A stretch of DNA of 64,000 nucleotides from Betaproteobacteria bacterium HGW-Betaproteobacteria-9 (lineage in GTDB: Bacteria; Pseudomonadota; Gammaproteobacteria; Burkholderiales; Burkholderiaceae_C): NCBI GenBank assembly GCA_002842215.1, contig PHCC01000008.1:1-64000 (forward strand), in the 5' to 3' direction. How positions within the stretch are numbered: the first letter of the stretch is position 1; every line of letters begins with the position of its first letter. The translations under genes and the position numbers were made by a program. Under the pieces are notes generated by a model. It saw nothing but the letters and a program-made list of their open reading frames with translations, did no database searches and was not told the DNA's origin. Of the stretch, positions 16,797 to 25,529 are shown one piece after another.

Positions 16797-19199
16797 ATGC
16801 CGCTCACCCACCCCATCAAATACGGTTTTCTCAGCCTGTTGGCGGTGCTGGGCATGGCCACCATCGTCGGTGTGCCGCCCGACACCGCCGCCGGCCAGCT
16901 CGCTGGCCGCATGCTCGAAATGCATCTGGTGCTGGAGCTGTTCGCCATCGTGATCGCCAGCCTGGTGGTCACGGTGTCGTGGCACACCTTCGACCGCCGA
17001 CAGGACAGCAGCGCCAACGCTTTGCTCGCGGGTTTCGTGGTGGTCATCGGCTGCGACCTGATGCACGCGCTGACCTACGAGGGCATGCCGCCCCTGCTGA
17101 CCAAGAGCAGCACGTCGCAGGCCATCTTCTTCTGGCTCATGGGGCGCAGCTTCGAGGTGCTGACGCTGGGAGCCGTCACCGCGGGCCTGGCGCTGCGCTG
17201 GCCGCGGATCGCCTTGTTGGGCAGCGGCCTCGCCGTGGCGGTGGCCATCATCGCCTTTGGCTCTTTCGCGCTCGATCGGTTCCCCGTCACCTTCGTGCCG
17301 GGCGTGGGCGTGACACCGTTCAAGGCGGGCTACGAATACGTGCTCGTGGGGCTCAACGGCCTGCTCGCCTTGGTGCTGTGGCGGCGGGCCCAGCGCGAGC
17401 AATCGCGGCAATACGCGCTGCTTGCGCTGTCCTGCCTGTGCATGAGCCTGGGAGGATTCGCCTTCACGGCCTACGTCACGCCCTCGGATTTCCAGAACGT
17501 GGCGGGCCACCTCTACAAGGTGGCGGCCTACGCCTTGCTGTACCGCGCCACCTTCATCACCAGCATCCACGCGCCCTTCGAGGCCTTGCAGATCTCCGAG
17601 GCCCGGGTGCGTGAAAGCCAGGCCCGCATGCACCTGCTGGGCGCCAATCTGCCGCACTCCGTGCTGTACCAGTTGGTGATGGAGGCCGACGGCCGCCGCC
17701 GGTTCACCGAGGTGTCGGACTCGGTGGCGCGCGTCTGCGGCGTGACGGTGGCCGAGGTGCTGGCCGATCCGCTGGCGATGTACGGCCGGATCCACCCGGA
17801 CGACGTGGCTGCCCTCTCGGCCGCGGAACAGCGCTGCGCCGAGGCTTTGCAGGTGTTCGACGTCGAGGCCCGTTTCTGCCGGCACGACGGCAGCGTGCGG
17901 CGCATGCACCTGGTGTCCGCGCCGCGCGCGCTGGGCGAAGGCCGCATCGTGTGGGACGGCCTGCTCACCGACGTCACCGACCGCAGCGAAGCGCAGGAGG
18001 CCAGTCGCCGGCTGGAGCAGCAGCTCGGCGAAGCGCAAAAAATGGAGTCCATCGGCACGCTGGCCAGCGGCATCGCCCACGACTTCAACAACGTGCTCGC
18101 CGCCATCCTGGGCAATGCCCACATGGCCCAGGAAGACCTCAAGAGCGGCAACCCGGCCGATGTGGCGCTCAGCCTGGACCAGATCATCAAGGCCAGCGAC
18201 CGCGCCAGGAACCTGGTCGACCGCATCCTCAGCTTCAGTCGGCGCGACGCCGCCCGGCGCCAGGTGCAGCCCCTGCTGCCGGTGGTGCGCGAAAGCCTGT
18301 CGCTGCTGCGCTCCACGCTGCCGGCCGGCGTGCAACTGCGCGAACACATCGACGACCCCGAGGCCAGCGCCGAGATCGACCGCACCCAGTTCGAGCAGGT
18401 GCTGCTCAACCTCTGCACCAACGCCTGGCACGCGCTGGGTGAGCAGGGCGGGTGGATCGAGGTGCGGCTGGGCACCGTGGTGCTCGATGCGGCGGCGTCC
18501 GTGCCGTTGGGCCTGTTGCCCGGGCGCCATGTGCGCCTGTCGGTGCAGGACAACGGCAGCGGCATGGACGAGACGGTGCGCCAGCGCATCTTTGAACCCT
18601 TCTTCACCACCAAACCGGTGGGCAAGGGCACGGGGCTGGGGCTGTCCGTGGTGCACGGCATCGTGCGCTCGCACGACGGCGCCATCGACGTGCATTCGCA
18701 GCCCGGACAGGGCACCCGGTTCGACATTTTCATTCCCGCCCCGCCCGGCGGAGTAGCGTCCGCCCCGGCCCGCGGCGCAGTGGCCCAGCCCGATGCCGGG
18801 CGCGGGCAAGGCGAACGGGTGCTGCTGGTTGAAGACGACCTGCTCATGTCCGCCATGCTGGAAAAGCTGCTCGTCCGCCATGGCTACCGCGTGTCACACC
18901 ACAGCGAGCCCGAGCAGGCCATGGCCGCGGTGCGTGCCGACCCGCAGGCCTTCGACATCGTGGTGACCGACTACAACATGCCCCAGCACTCCGGGCTCGA
19001 CGTGATCACCGCCATCCGCCGCCTGCGCCCGGGCCTGCCCACCATTCTGGTCTCGGGCTACGTCAGCGACGAGCTGCGGGCCCGCGCGGCCGCACAGGGC
19101 GTGTGCCAGGTGCTGGAGAAAACCCGCGCGCTCGATGAGCTGGTGAAGCTGCTGGGTGACACGCTGCGTCCTGCGGAGGCCCTGGTGGCTGAAGCTTGA
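16797..19199 (+). CDS. Hybrid sensor histidine kinase with MASE3-like membrane sensor, PAS and receiver domains
   Basis: The 800-residue protein has an N-terminal membrane sensor of about seven helices (residues 1-255, including CDLMHALTYEGMP, typical of MASE3) and a PAS domain (about 285-400). The phosphoacceptor helix is IGTLASGIAHDFNNVL (near 418-433). An ATP-binding domain (NGSGMDE, FFTTKPVGKGTGLGLS) and a C-terminal receiver (VTDYNMPQ, about 680-790) follow. The signal is unknown. No separate response regulator is adjacent. Lying between the two PQQ blocks, it could sense a related redox or alcohol signal. Confidence 0.88.
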   Translation: MPLTHPIKYGFLSLLAVLGMATIVGVPPDTAAGQLAGRMLEMHLVLELFAIVIASLVVTVSWHTFDRRQDSSANALLAGFVVVIGCDLMHALTYEGMPPLLTKSSTSQAIFFWLMGRSFEVLTLGAVTAGLALRWPRIALLGSGLAVAVAIIAFGSFALDRFPVTFVPGVGVTPFKAGYEYVLVGLNGLLALVLWRRAQREQSRQYALLALSCLCMSLGGFAFTAYVTPSDFQNVAGHLYKVAAYALLYRATFITSIHAPFEALQISEARVRESQARMHLLGANLPHSVLYQLVMEADGRRRFTEVSDSVARVCGVTVAEVLADPLAMYGRIHPDDVAALSAAEQRCAEALQVFDVEARFCRHDGSVRRMHLVSAPRALGEGRIVWDGLLTDVTDRSEAQEASRRLEQQLGEAQKMESIGTLASGIAHDFNNVLAAILGNAHMAQEDLKSGNPADVALSLDQIIKASDRARNLVDRILSFSRRDAARRQVQPLLPVVRESLSLLRSTLPAGVQLREHIDDPEASAEIDRTQFEQVLLNLCTNAWHALGEQGGWIEVRLGTVVLDAAASVPLGLLPGRHVRLSVQDNGSGMDETVRQRIFEPFFTTKPVGKGTGLGLSVVHGIVRSHDGAIDVHSQPGQGTRFDIFIPAPPGGVASAPARGAVAQPDAGRGQGERVLLVEDDLLMSAMLEKLLVRHGYRVSHHSEPEQAMAAVRADPQAFDIVVTDYNMPQHSGLDVITAIRRLRPGLPTILVSGYVSDELRARAAAQGVCQVLEKTRALDELVKLLGDTLRPAEALVAEA

Positions 19200-19248
19200 C
19201 CCTGCGGGGTCAATGGCCTGTCGCAAGACGCCCGCGCTCAGGTCTCAT

Positions 19249-19677
19249 TCAATCCTTGCCGTCGTCTTCACAGGCCGATTTGCCCACGGTGTCGCAGAGG
19301 TCGTCGTTGTCGCTGTCCGAGTCATCGTTGGGGTCAGTGTTGCCGTCGTCGGTGTCGTCGTTGTCATCGAACTCGACGTGTCGGGCCTGCAGCCTTCCGT
19401 TGACCATCTCGCCCTGAATCTCGACCCGGGTTCCCGTGGCCATGCCCTGGGGCACGGCATTGGAGCCACTGGCATCGACCGGGATGCCGTCAACGCTGAA
19501 GCTCTGCGGGCTGTCAAAGGAGGTCACCGTGCCCTTGTACGACTTGCCACTGGCGGTTGCGCTGTCGTCGTCACTGCCGCCGCCGCAGGCGACCAGGCCG
19601 ACCATGAGCAACGAGGCAGACAGCAGCCGCAGCGCTGCCAATGGGGAACGGTTGGGAAGTGTGTGGGAGTGGTTCAT
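19249..19677 (-). CDS. Small lipoprotein with DUF5666-like domain and acidic tail
   Basis: The ATG at 19677 gives 142 residues with a lipobox (LMVGLVACGGG). A short OB-like domain follows, resembling DUF5666 (GTVTSFDSPQSFSVDGIPV, TRVEIQGEM). The tail is rich in Asp and Asn (DDNDDTDDGNTDPNDDSDSDNDD) and could bind cations such as calcium or lanthanides, although that is speculation. The upstream part of the longer ORF has no signal. Confidence 0.7.
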   Translation of the reverse strand: MNHSHTLPNRSPLAALRLLSASLLMVGLVACGGGSDDDSATASGKSYKGTVTSFDSPQSFSVDGIPVDASGSNAVPQGMATGTRVEIQGEMVNGRLQARHVEFDDNDDTDDGNTDPNDDSDSDNDDLCDTVGKSACEDDGKD

Positions 19678-19954
19678 GCGTTGGTGTCCTCTGTGGGTGT
19701 TTGTGGTGACGCCGCTGACCCGAAACCGGGACCGGCTGTTGGTGGGTGCCCTTGCACCGCCAGCGCAACGATGCGGGCCGTTGCTTAACGCCTCCTGAAG
19801 CCGGCGAGGCCTTCTCGGTGGTTGTGCTCCGTTGGCCGGCCCGCATGGCGGGTCCTGCGGTGCTTCAGCTGTACATGTCGACACATTCGGTGACAGGACC
19901 TGCAGCTACCCTGGGTAGCATTCCGCCTGTCTTTTCGTTCACATGGAGAACCTC

Positions 19955-20551
19955 ATGAACACAACACACCGAATCCCCACCCTTCGCCCGCTCGTGCTGG
20001 CCGTTGCCTGTCTGGCCGCTGGCGCCAGCTGGGCCCAAGTCACCGTGGATGTGGTGGTCGACCCGGTGGCGGTTGCCGACCCTGCCGTGGCTGCGCGACA
20101 GCAAGAGATGGCCCTGCAACTGGCCCGGGCCAACCTCAGCCAGCAGGGCATCAGCGAACCCACCACGGCGCAGCTCGCCCTGGCCACCAGCGATGTGCAG
20201 GCGCAGCGCGACAGTGGCATGGGCTGGGGCCAGATCGCCAACAGCCTGGGCCTGCGCCTGGGCGCCGTGGTCAGCGCGGCCAACCGGGCCGACCAGGCCG
20301 ACCGCGTGGCCGCTGCGACCACCTCCACCCGCCCCGCCACGGCCGGCAGCAAAGCAAAGGGTGGTAACAGCGGCAACAGCAATGCCGGTGGTGGGCAAGG
20401 CGCCGGCAGCAGCGGCAACCAGGGCGGTGGTTCCAATGCAGGGGGCGGTGGCAACGCTGGCGGCGCTTCCGGCAAGGGTGGCAACTCCGGCAACGGCGGA
20501 GGCGGCAATGGGGGAGGGAAGGGCGGCGGCAATGGCGGTGGCAAGCGCTGA
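19955..20551 (+). CDS. Exported protein with glycine-rich C-terminal region
   Basis: The ATG at 19955 is preferred over 19943 because GGAG at 19946 then serves as ribosome site. The signal peptide (LVLAVACLAAGASWAQ) is followed by an Ala/Gln-rich helical part with GMGWGQIANSLGLRLG, then about 70 residues of Gly/Asn/Ser low complexity ending GGGKR. No function is known. It is divergent from the acidic lipoprotein, with about 277 bp between them in which no clear sites were seen. Confidence 0.75.
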   Translation: MNTTHRIPTLRPLVLAVACLAAGASWAQVTVDVVVDPVAVADPAVAARQQEMALQLARANLSQQGISEPTTAQLALATSDVQAQRDSGMGWGQIANSLGLRLGAVVSAANRADQADRVAAATTSTRPATAGSKAKGGNSGNSNAGGGQGAGSSGNQGGGSNAGGGGNAGGASGKGGNSGNGGGGNGGGKGGGNGGGKR

Positions 20552-20606
20552 CCTGCCCACTGGCGAACCGGGCTTCAGGAGCCGTTACCCGGTGACGGAG
20601 CCGTGA

Positions 20607-21389
20607 TCAGGGCTCCCACTCCGCCGTGAGAACGCCCCCTGTGAGAAACCCGCTGGGCACTTTTTCCTCCCGCTCGAACTTCACCAGCCCCTCGCCCTGG
20701 CAATACCACTCGCGGCTGATCAGGGGCACGTCGGTGAAGCCGTTGACCGGGTCGGTGTAGAGGTTCAGTCGGGCCTGGCCGACCACGCGCAGGCAGGGCT
20801 GGTGGGTGCTGCCGTCGGCGAGCTTCACGCTGTCGTCCACCGCTTCGATGCGCCAGGTCATCTGGGCTTTGTGGGTGTATTTCAGGTCGCGCGGGTGTTC
20901 GTTCCTGCGCTGGATCAGGTAGGGCACGGTGGGCGTGGTCCATTCGGTGCCGACCTGGTACGGCGCTTTCAGCACCCAGATGGGTTCGGCGTCGACGGTG
21001 GGCTCGTTGTCGATGTCGGGGCGGCTGGCGATGCGGCGGATGCCTTGCTCGTCCACCTTGAGGTAGTAGCTCACGCCGGCCGCGTGGTGGCGCACGGCGA
21101 CGGGCTGGTCTTGAAAGGTTGCGGGCTGGGCCACGCGCAGGGTCCATTGTTCGGGCTCGCGCGGTTCTTCGCCGGTGTAGTGCACGGCCAGGGTTTGTTC
21201 GTCGCCTTCGCGCAGGGGGAACCACTGATTGCCTTGGTTGCTGGGGTTGCAGGCGGTGAGGAGGAGGGTGGCTGCTGTGGCCGCGATGGTGATGGGTGAG
21301 GTGTGGGCGCGTGGACCCTCACCCCGACCCTCTACCGCGAGCGGGAGAGGGGGCAAGACACCGCGACTGGTTGGGGTGCGAGCGCTCAT
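20607..21389 (-). CDS. Lipoprotein at the end of the pqq operon, unknown function
   Basis: The 260-residue lipoprotein has the lipobox LLLTAC near residue 47. The mature part is mostly beta-strand, with no recognised domain. The ATG at 21389 overlaps the upstream stop by 4 bases, supporting this start. The first 30 or so residues are encoded by a family-2 repeat (LPPLPLAVEGRGEG) and push the signal peptide unusually far from the start. It is the last of four envelope genes that follow pqqE with overlaps or short gaps. Confidence 0.72.
   Translation of the reverse strand: MSARTPTSRGVLPPLPLAVEGRGEGPRAHTSPITIAATAATLLLTACNPSNQGNQWFPLREGDEQTLAVHYTGEEPREPEQWTLRVAQPATFQDQPVAVRHHAAGVSYYLKVDEQGIRRIASRPDIDNEPTVDAEPIWVLKAPYQVGTEWTTPTVPYLIQRRNEHPRDLKYTHKAQMTWRIEAVDDSVKLADGSTHQPCLRVVGQARLNLYTDPVNGFTDVPLISREWYCQGEGLVKFEREEKVPSGFLTGGVLTAEWEP
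21308..21353 (-). repeat. Family 2 repeat copy B, inside the lipoprotein gene
   Basis: CCCTCACCCCGACCCTCT and GCGGGAGAGGG form the characteristic GC-rich hairpin. It overlaps the first codons of the lipoprotein at 20607-21389. Confidence 0.65.
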
Positions 21390-21910
21390 TTTTCGGGTAA
21401 CTGGGCACGTGGCAAATCAGACAGCTTGATTTCCACCTTGTCGTTGCTCGCGGGCAGCAGCCAGGCCAGGCCGCCCTGGCCGCGCTTGGGTTCGGTGCTG
21501 CCCATCTGGGTGTTGCCATCGCGCGCCTTCTTCATGCCGTCGCCCAGGATGCGGTGCAGGTCTTTTTCGTACGGCAGGCGAAACACGCGAGGCATCGCCA
21601 GCGGTGCGTTGTCTTTCATGGGGTTGACCCAGATGAAGATCGCGCCCGTGTGGTCGCGAGCGGGGCTGGGTTCGTCGAACACGGCGGCGAGCAGCACAAA
21701 ACGCTTGGGCAATGCGTCGTCGCTCGGCCAGCCCGAGATGCCCAGCAACGTCTGTTGCCCGAACACATAAAACCCACTCACCAGCACCACCATGGCGGCT
21801 TTCAGGCCCCAGTGCCAGCGCGTGGCCAGGCACAGGCAAAGCAGCAGAAAGGCCAGCAGCGCGTACACCAGCACGAGCAGCAGCAACTGGGAGGAGACGG
21901 CAGGGATCAT
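21386..21910 (-). CDS. Small inner membrane protein in the pqq operon, unknown function
   Basis: This 174-residue protein has two N-terminal transmembrane helices (about 5-30 and 35-55) followed by a roughly 115-residue hydrophilic domain with FIWVNPMKDNAPLAMPRVFRL. No family is recognised. It lies 18 bp after the TolR-like gene and overlaps the lipoprotein gene, so it probably belongs to the same envelope complex. Confidence 0.7.
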   Translation of the reverse strand: MIPAVSSQLLLLVLVYALLAFLLLCLCLATRWHWGLKAAMVVLVSGFYVFGQQTLLGISGWPSDDALPKRFVLLAAVFDEPSPARDHTGAIFIWVNPMKDNAPLAMPRVFRLPYEKDLHRILGDGMKKARDGNTQMGSTEPKRGQGGLAWLLPASNDKVEIKLSDLPRAQLPEK

Positions 21911-21928
21911 GGTTGTTGTTGTGTGGGG

Positions 21929-22540
21929 TCAGAGACCGGCGCGTTGGACGATCGTCAAAGGCCGGGTGTTGAGGTCGATCACGTTGCCGCTCTCGTCGAT
22001 GCTGAAACGCACCAGGGTGCGCTCGTCGCCTTTGGCCGGAATCTGCTGTGTGCCGGTGTAGACGATCTCGGCCTGCGGGTTGACCTTCACCACCGCCACC
22101 GACACGTCCACCGGCAGTTTGTCCTTGCTCTCGTAGTAGTGGGCGTTGACCACGTACTCGCCCGGCACCAGACCACGCAGGGTGACGATCTCCTGCCGGA
22201 TCGGGCTGCTGATCTCGCGGCCGTTGACCATGACGCTGTTGTTCTTGGCGCCGCGGTCGTCACGGTCGAGGTGCAGCATGCCGGCGTCGCGCTGACGGAA
22301 CCACAGCGTCTTGCCGCCGGGTTCCAGTACCCAGGCGTCGACGTCGTTGGGGTTGTTGTCGGGCCAGGACACGGTGACGATGAACTCGGCCTTGGCCGGC
22401 ACGTCGCCAGCCTTGCGGGCCTTGGGATTGAACGAGAGCAGGGCGATAACAAAACAGAAGACGAAGGCGATCAACATGTTGAACAACATGTCGTAGAACG
22501 GATCGGTCTCGGTGTCACGAACCGCTCGGCCGATCGCCAT
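21929..22540 (-). CDS. TolR/ExbD-like membrane protein with a YfaP-like periplasmic domain
   Basis: The ATG at 22540 gives 203 residues. One N-terminal helix is preceded by an Asp-containing segment (DPFYDMLFNMLIAFVFCFVIALLSF), the arrangement of ExbD/TolR. The periplasmic part (EFIVTVSWPDNNPNDVDAWVLEPGG) resembles YfaP/DUF2135 beta-sandwich domains rather than the usual TolR domain. It overlaps the TolQ-like gene by 26 bases. Together they look like a proton-driven envelope motor of a non-standard type. Confidence 0.68.
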   Translation of the reverse strand: MAIGRAVRDTETDPFYDMLFNMLIAFVFCFVIALLSFNPKARKAGDVPAKAEFIVTVSWPDNNPNDVDAWVLEPGGKTLWFRQRDAGMLHLDRDDRGAKNNSVMVNGREISSPIRQEIVTLRGLVPGEYVVNAHYYESKDKLPVDVSVAVVKVNPQAEIVYTGTQQIPAKGDERTLVRFSIDESGNVIDLNTRPLTIVQRAGL

Positions 22541-23279
22541 GGGGCGGCTCCTGCGGTGGGGGCATGGGCAACGAGGCGGCCAGCGTATCGGCCACGAGGG
22601 CGTCGGCAAAACGATCGAGCCGCATGAGCTGCAGGCCGAGCAGGATGTTGCCGGTGAGGCCGGTCACGGTGGTGAGCAGCGCGATGCCGAGGCCGCCGGT
22701 GAGGTTCTTCAGCAGCAGCGATGACTGGCTGGCGTCGAAGCTGTCCATCTGCCCCAGGTGCAGTGCAAGGATGGAGAAGCCGATCACCTTGCCGAGCAGG
22801 CCCAGCTTGAGCTGGATGCCGTTGAGCCACCAGGCCATTTCGTGCGGGCCGTGGGCGCGCTCGCCCAACACCTGGAGGCAGATGCTGCGGTCGGCGCCGG
22901 GCAGGGCGCAGCCCTGGTGGTATTCGGTGCTCCAGGCGGGCGTTGCAGCACCGCCAGCGTGTATCTGGGTGTCGAGCCACTGGCGCTGCTGACCCAGCAC
23001 CCAGGCCCGGCGTCCGGCCCAGACGGAGCAGCCGATGAACAGCAGCACGATGGTGACGGTGAGCCCGGTCGGATCGGCCTCGACCAGGCGGTGCCAGGCG
23101 CCGGCCTGCCACAGCAGCAGGGCGCCGAACAGCAGCAGGCCTATGTAGGCCAGCCAGAGCAGGAACAGGCCGTGCTCCATGCGCTCCAGCGCGAGCGGGC
23201 TGTGGCGAGCGCCGGGGATGCGGCTGGCCAGCGCAGCACCGAGCATGCGGTGGTGCGGGGCGCTGGCGGGTGGGGTCAT
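22515..23279 (-). CDS. MotA/TolQ/ExbB-like proton channel protein
   Basis: The ATG at 23279, 8 bp after the pqqE stop, gives 254 residues with three or four hydrophobic helices (GLFLLWLAYIGLLLFG; TVTIVLLFIGCSVW; KVIGFSILALHL; GLGIALLTTVTGLTGNILLG). The last has the Gly/Thr pattern of TolQ/ExbB channels. The preceding pqqE and the TolR-like partner suggest a dedicated motor linked to PQQ production or export. That link is inferred from position only. Confidence 0.72.
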   Translation of the reverse strand: MTPPASAPHHRMLGAALASRIPGARHSPLALERMEHGLFLLWLAYIGLLLFGALLLWQAGAWHRLVEADPTGLTVTIVLLFIGCSVWAGRRAWVLGQQRQWLDTQIHAGGAATPAWSTEYHQGCALPGADRSICLQVLGERAHGPHEMAWWLNGIQLKLGLLGKVIGFSILALHLGQMDSFDASQSSLLLKNLTGGLGIALLTTVTGLTGNILLGLQLMRLDRFADALVADTLAASLPMPPPQEPPHGDRPSGS

Positions 23280-23287
23280 GGGTGTGT

Positions 23288-24427
23288 TCAAGCGGCGGGA
23301 TGCAGGTGGCGCGACTCCGCATCGCTGCGGAACACGATGGGGATGCTGCGTCGCGTGGGTGCCTGCTTCACGATCTGCACCACCTTCTGATGGTGCGGCG
23401 ACTTGCTGCACACCGGGTCGGCCTCGGTGGCGTCGCCGGTGATCAGGAAGGCCTGGCAGCGGCAGCCGCCGAAGTCCTTGTGGCGCTCGTCGCAGGAGCG
23501 GCAGGGCGCCTTCATCCAGCTGTCGCCGCGGAAGGCGTTGAAGGCGGTGCTGCGCTGCCAGATCTCGGCGATCGGCGTGTCTTTCACGTTGGGCAGTTGC
23601 AGGCCCGGCAGGTCGCGCGCGTTGTGGCAGGGCATGGCCAGGCCGTCGGGCGCGATGGAGAGGAACACCGAGCCCCAGCCGTTCATGCAGGCTTTGGGCC
23701 GCTCCTCAAAATAGTCGGGCACCACGAACAGCACGCGGCATTTGGGGCCGGGCTTGCCGTCCTGTTCAGCGCGGAAGGCATTCACCATGGCCTCGGCTTG
23801 CACCAGTTCCTCGCGCGTGGGCATGAGGTGATCGCGGTTGACCCAGGCCCAGCCGTAGTACTGCGTGTTGGCGAGTTCCAGGTACTCGGCTTCCAGCGCC
23901 ACCGCCATCTCGATGATCTTGTCCACGTGGGGTAGGTTGTGGCGGTGCAGCACGCAGTTCATCACCATCGGCCAGTCGTGTGCCTTGATGAGCTTGGCGA
24001 CGCGCTGCTTGAGTTCGAAGGTCTTGGTGTGGCTCAGAAAATCGTTCAGCTCCTTGGTGGAATCCTGGAACGAGAGCTGCACGTGGTCGAGCCCGGCGTC
24101 CTTCAGCTTCTGCGCGCGAGTCGGCGTGAGGCCTACGCCGGAGGTGATGAGGTTGGTGTAGTAGCCCAGGCGGTGGGCTTCCTGCACCAGCTCTTCCAGA
24201 TCGTCGCGCAGCAGCGGCTCGCCGCCCGAAAAACCGAGCTGTGCCGCGCCGAGCTTGCGCGCCTGGGTCATCACGTCGACCCATTGCGCGGTGTCCATCT
24301 CGTCCTTGAGGTGCGCGTGCTGCGTGGGGTTGTAGCAAAACACGCAGTGCAGCGGGCACTTGTAGGTCAGCTCGGCCAGCAGCCACAGGGGCTGACCGAC
24401 GGTGGGGGTTTCAGTCAATCCAGCCAC
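23288..24427 (-). CDS. pqqE: PqqE, radical SAM peptide cyclase of PQQ synthesis
   Basis: The 379-residue radical SAM enzyme forms the C-C crosslink between Glu and Tyr of PqqA. It has the CxxxCxxC cluster motif (KCPLHCVFC), the GGEP motif and the C-terminal SPASM-type cysteines (KACMNGWGS, PCRSCDERHKDFGGCRC). The GTG at 24427 overlaps pqqD by 17 bases and gives the usual family length; the longer ORF start lies inside pqqD. Confidence 0.95.
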   Translation of the reverse strand: MAGLTETPTVGQPLWLLAELTYKCPLHCVFCYNPTQHAHLKDEMDTAQWVDVMTQARKLGAAQLGFSGGEPLLRDDLEELVQEAHRLGYYTNLITSGVGLTPTRAQKLKDAGLDHVQLSFQDSTKELNDFLSHTKTFELKQRVAKLIKAHDWPMVMNCVLHRHNLPHVDKIIEMAVALEAEYLELANTQYYGWAWVNRDHLMPTREELVQAEAMVNAFRAEQDGKPGPKCRVLFVVPDYFEERPKACMNGWGSVFLSIAPDGLAMPCHNARDLPGLQLPNVKDTPIAEIWQRSTAFNAFRGDSWMKAPCRSCDERHKDFGGCRCQAFLITGDATEADPVCSKSPHHQKVVQIVKQAPTRRSIPIVFRSDAESRHLHPAA

Positions 24428-24674
24428 GGCGTTGTCCCTCTTCAAGAAGTGCTTGCACCTCGGGCGCAATGCCTTGCGCGTTGAACGCGGCTTCCAGCTC
24501 GGCAACGATGGCATCGACCGTTCGCTCGCCGTCGCAGCGCTGCAGGATTTCGGCCGCCGACGGGTTGAGCTGCACCATGCCCTCCGGGTACAGCAGCACC
24601 CAGCGGCTCTGCGCTTCCTCGTACTGCAGACGGAAGCGGCGCGAGAGCTTGGGTTGACTCGGTAACGTACTCAT
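24411..24674 (-). CDS. pqqD: PqqD, PqqA-binding chaperone
   Basis: This 87-residue protein of the RRE fold delivers PqqA to PqqE. It is recognised from LSRRFRLQYEEAQSRWVLLYPEG and LNPSAAEILQRCDGERT. It overlaps pqqE and is separated from pqqC by a family-1 repeat of about 110 bp, an unusual break in this operon. Confidence 0.95.
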   Translation of the reverse strand: MSTLPSQPKLSRRFRLQYEEAQSRWVLLYPEGMVQLNPSAAEILQRCDGERTVDAIVAELEAAFNAQGIAPEVQALLEEGQRRGWID

Positions 24675-24691
24675 CGCAACTTCGGAGCGCG

Positions 24692-24783
24692 TGCCGAGCC
24701 CAGCACACGCCGAGGAACCGGCTTTGCCGGGCCAAAGGCGTGGTCCCCCTGGGGGGAAGACGCGAAGCGGCGCAGGGTGGCGT
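24692..24783 (-). repeat. Family 1 repeat copy C, between pqqC and pqqD
   Basis: The reverse-orientation copy contains GGAACCGGCTTTGCCGGGCC and GGTCCCCCTGGGGGGAAG. It fills almost the whole gap between two genes of one operon. Confidence 0.75.
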
Positions 24784-24786
24784 TCA

Positions 24787-25518
24787 TCATTGACACGCTT
24801 TTTCTATGGCGTCCAGCATGGTCCACAAAATGTCCAGCTTGAACTGCAGGATGTCCAGCGCATGGTGTTGCGCTTCACGGGTATTGAAGTGCGACAGCGT
24901 GACCTGCAGGCCGTGTTCCACGTCGCGGGTGGCGAGTGGGATGCGGCTGCGGAAATAGGCCAGGCCACTGGCCTCGATCCAGGGGTAGTGCGTGGGCCAG
25001 GTGGCCAGGCGGTCCTTGTGGATCTGCGGCGCGAACATCTCTGTGAGCGAGGAGCACACGGCTTCCTGCCAGGGCGCCTTGGCCGCGAAGTTCACATAGG
25101 CGTCGCACGCAAAACGCACCGCGGGCACCACGCCCTGCAAAGACCACAGGTCTTCGCGCGATATGCCGACCGCTTCCCCCAGCCGTGTCCAGGCTTCAAT
25201 GCCGCCTGCGGCCGAGCCCTCGTAGTCGCCATGGCCGTCGTGGTCGAGGATGCGTTCGATCCACAGCCGGCGGTGTGCGCGGTCCGGCATGTTCGCCAGG
25301 ATGGCGGCGTCCTTGCGCGGGATGCAGATCTGGTAATAAAAGCGGTTGGCCACCCAGCAGCGGATCTCGTCGGGTGTGCAGCCGCCCGAGTTCATGCGCA
25401 CGTTGAACGGGTGGTGGATGTGGTAGCTGCGGCCCTTGTCGCGCAGCTGGGCCTCGAAGGCTTCGGGGCTCCAGGCGGGCAGGTGGCTGTGATTGCGGAT
25501 GGCTTGGGCGATTTCCAT
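24787..25518 (-). CDS. pqqC: PqqC, pyrroloquinoline-quinone synthase
   Basis: The 243-residue oxidase catalyses the last, oxygen-dependent ring closure and oxidation. Landmarks are [13 protein letters not shown], the ILDHDGHGD segment and YFRSRIP. It starts 11 bp after pqqB ends. The length is close to the 230-250 usual for the family. Confidence 0.96.
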   Translation of the reverse strand: MEIAQAIRNHSHLPAWSPEAFEAQLRDKGRSYHIHHPFNVRMNSGGCTPDEIRCWVANRFYYQICIPRKDAAILANMPDRAHRRLWIERILDHDGHGDYEGSAAGGIEAWTRLGEAVGISREDLWSLQGVVPAVRFACDAYVNFAAKAPWQEAVCSSLTEMFAPQIHKDRLATWPTHYPWIEASGLAYFRSRIPLATRDVEHGLQVTLSHFNTREAQHHALDILQFKLDILWTMLDAIEKACQ

Positions 25519-25529
25519 GACCGGGCATT

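Noticed and set aside
16716-18881. 721-residue minus-strand ORF opposite the hybrid kinase
   Set aside because: No family resemblance; the kinase frame has all catalytic motifs.
20341-20548. Tandem DNA repeat in the glycine-rich tail of the exported protein
   Set aside because: Glycine-codon low complexity without a regular repeat unit; treated as part of the coding sequence.
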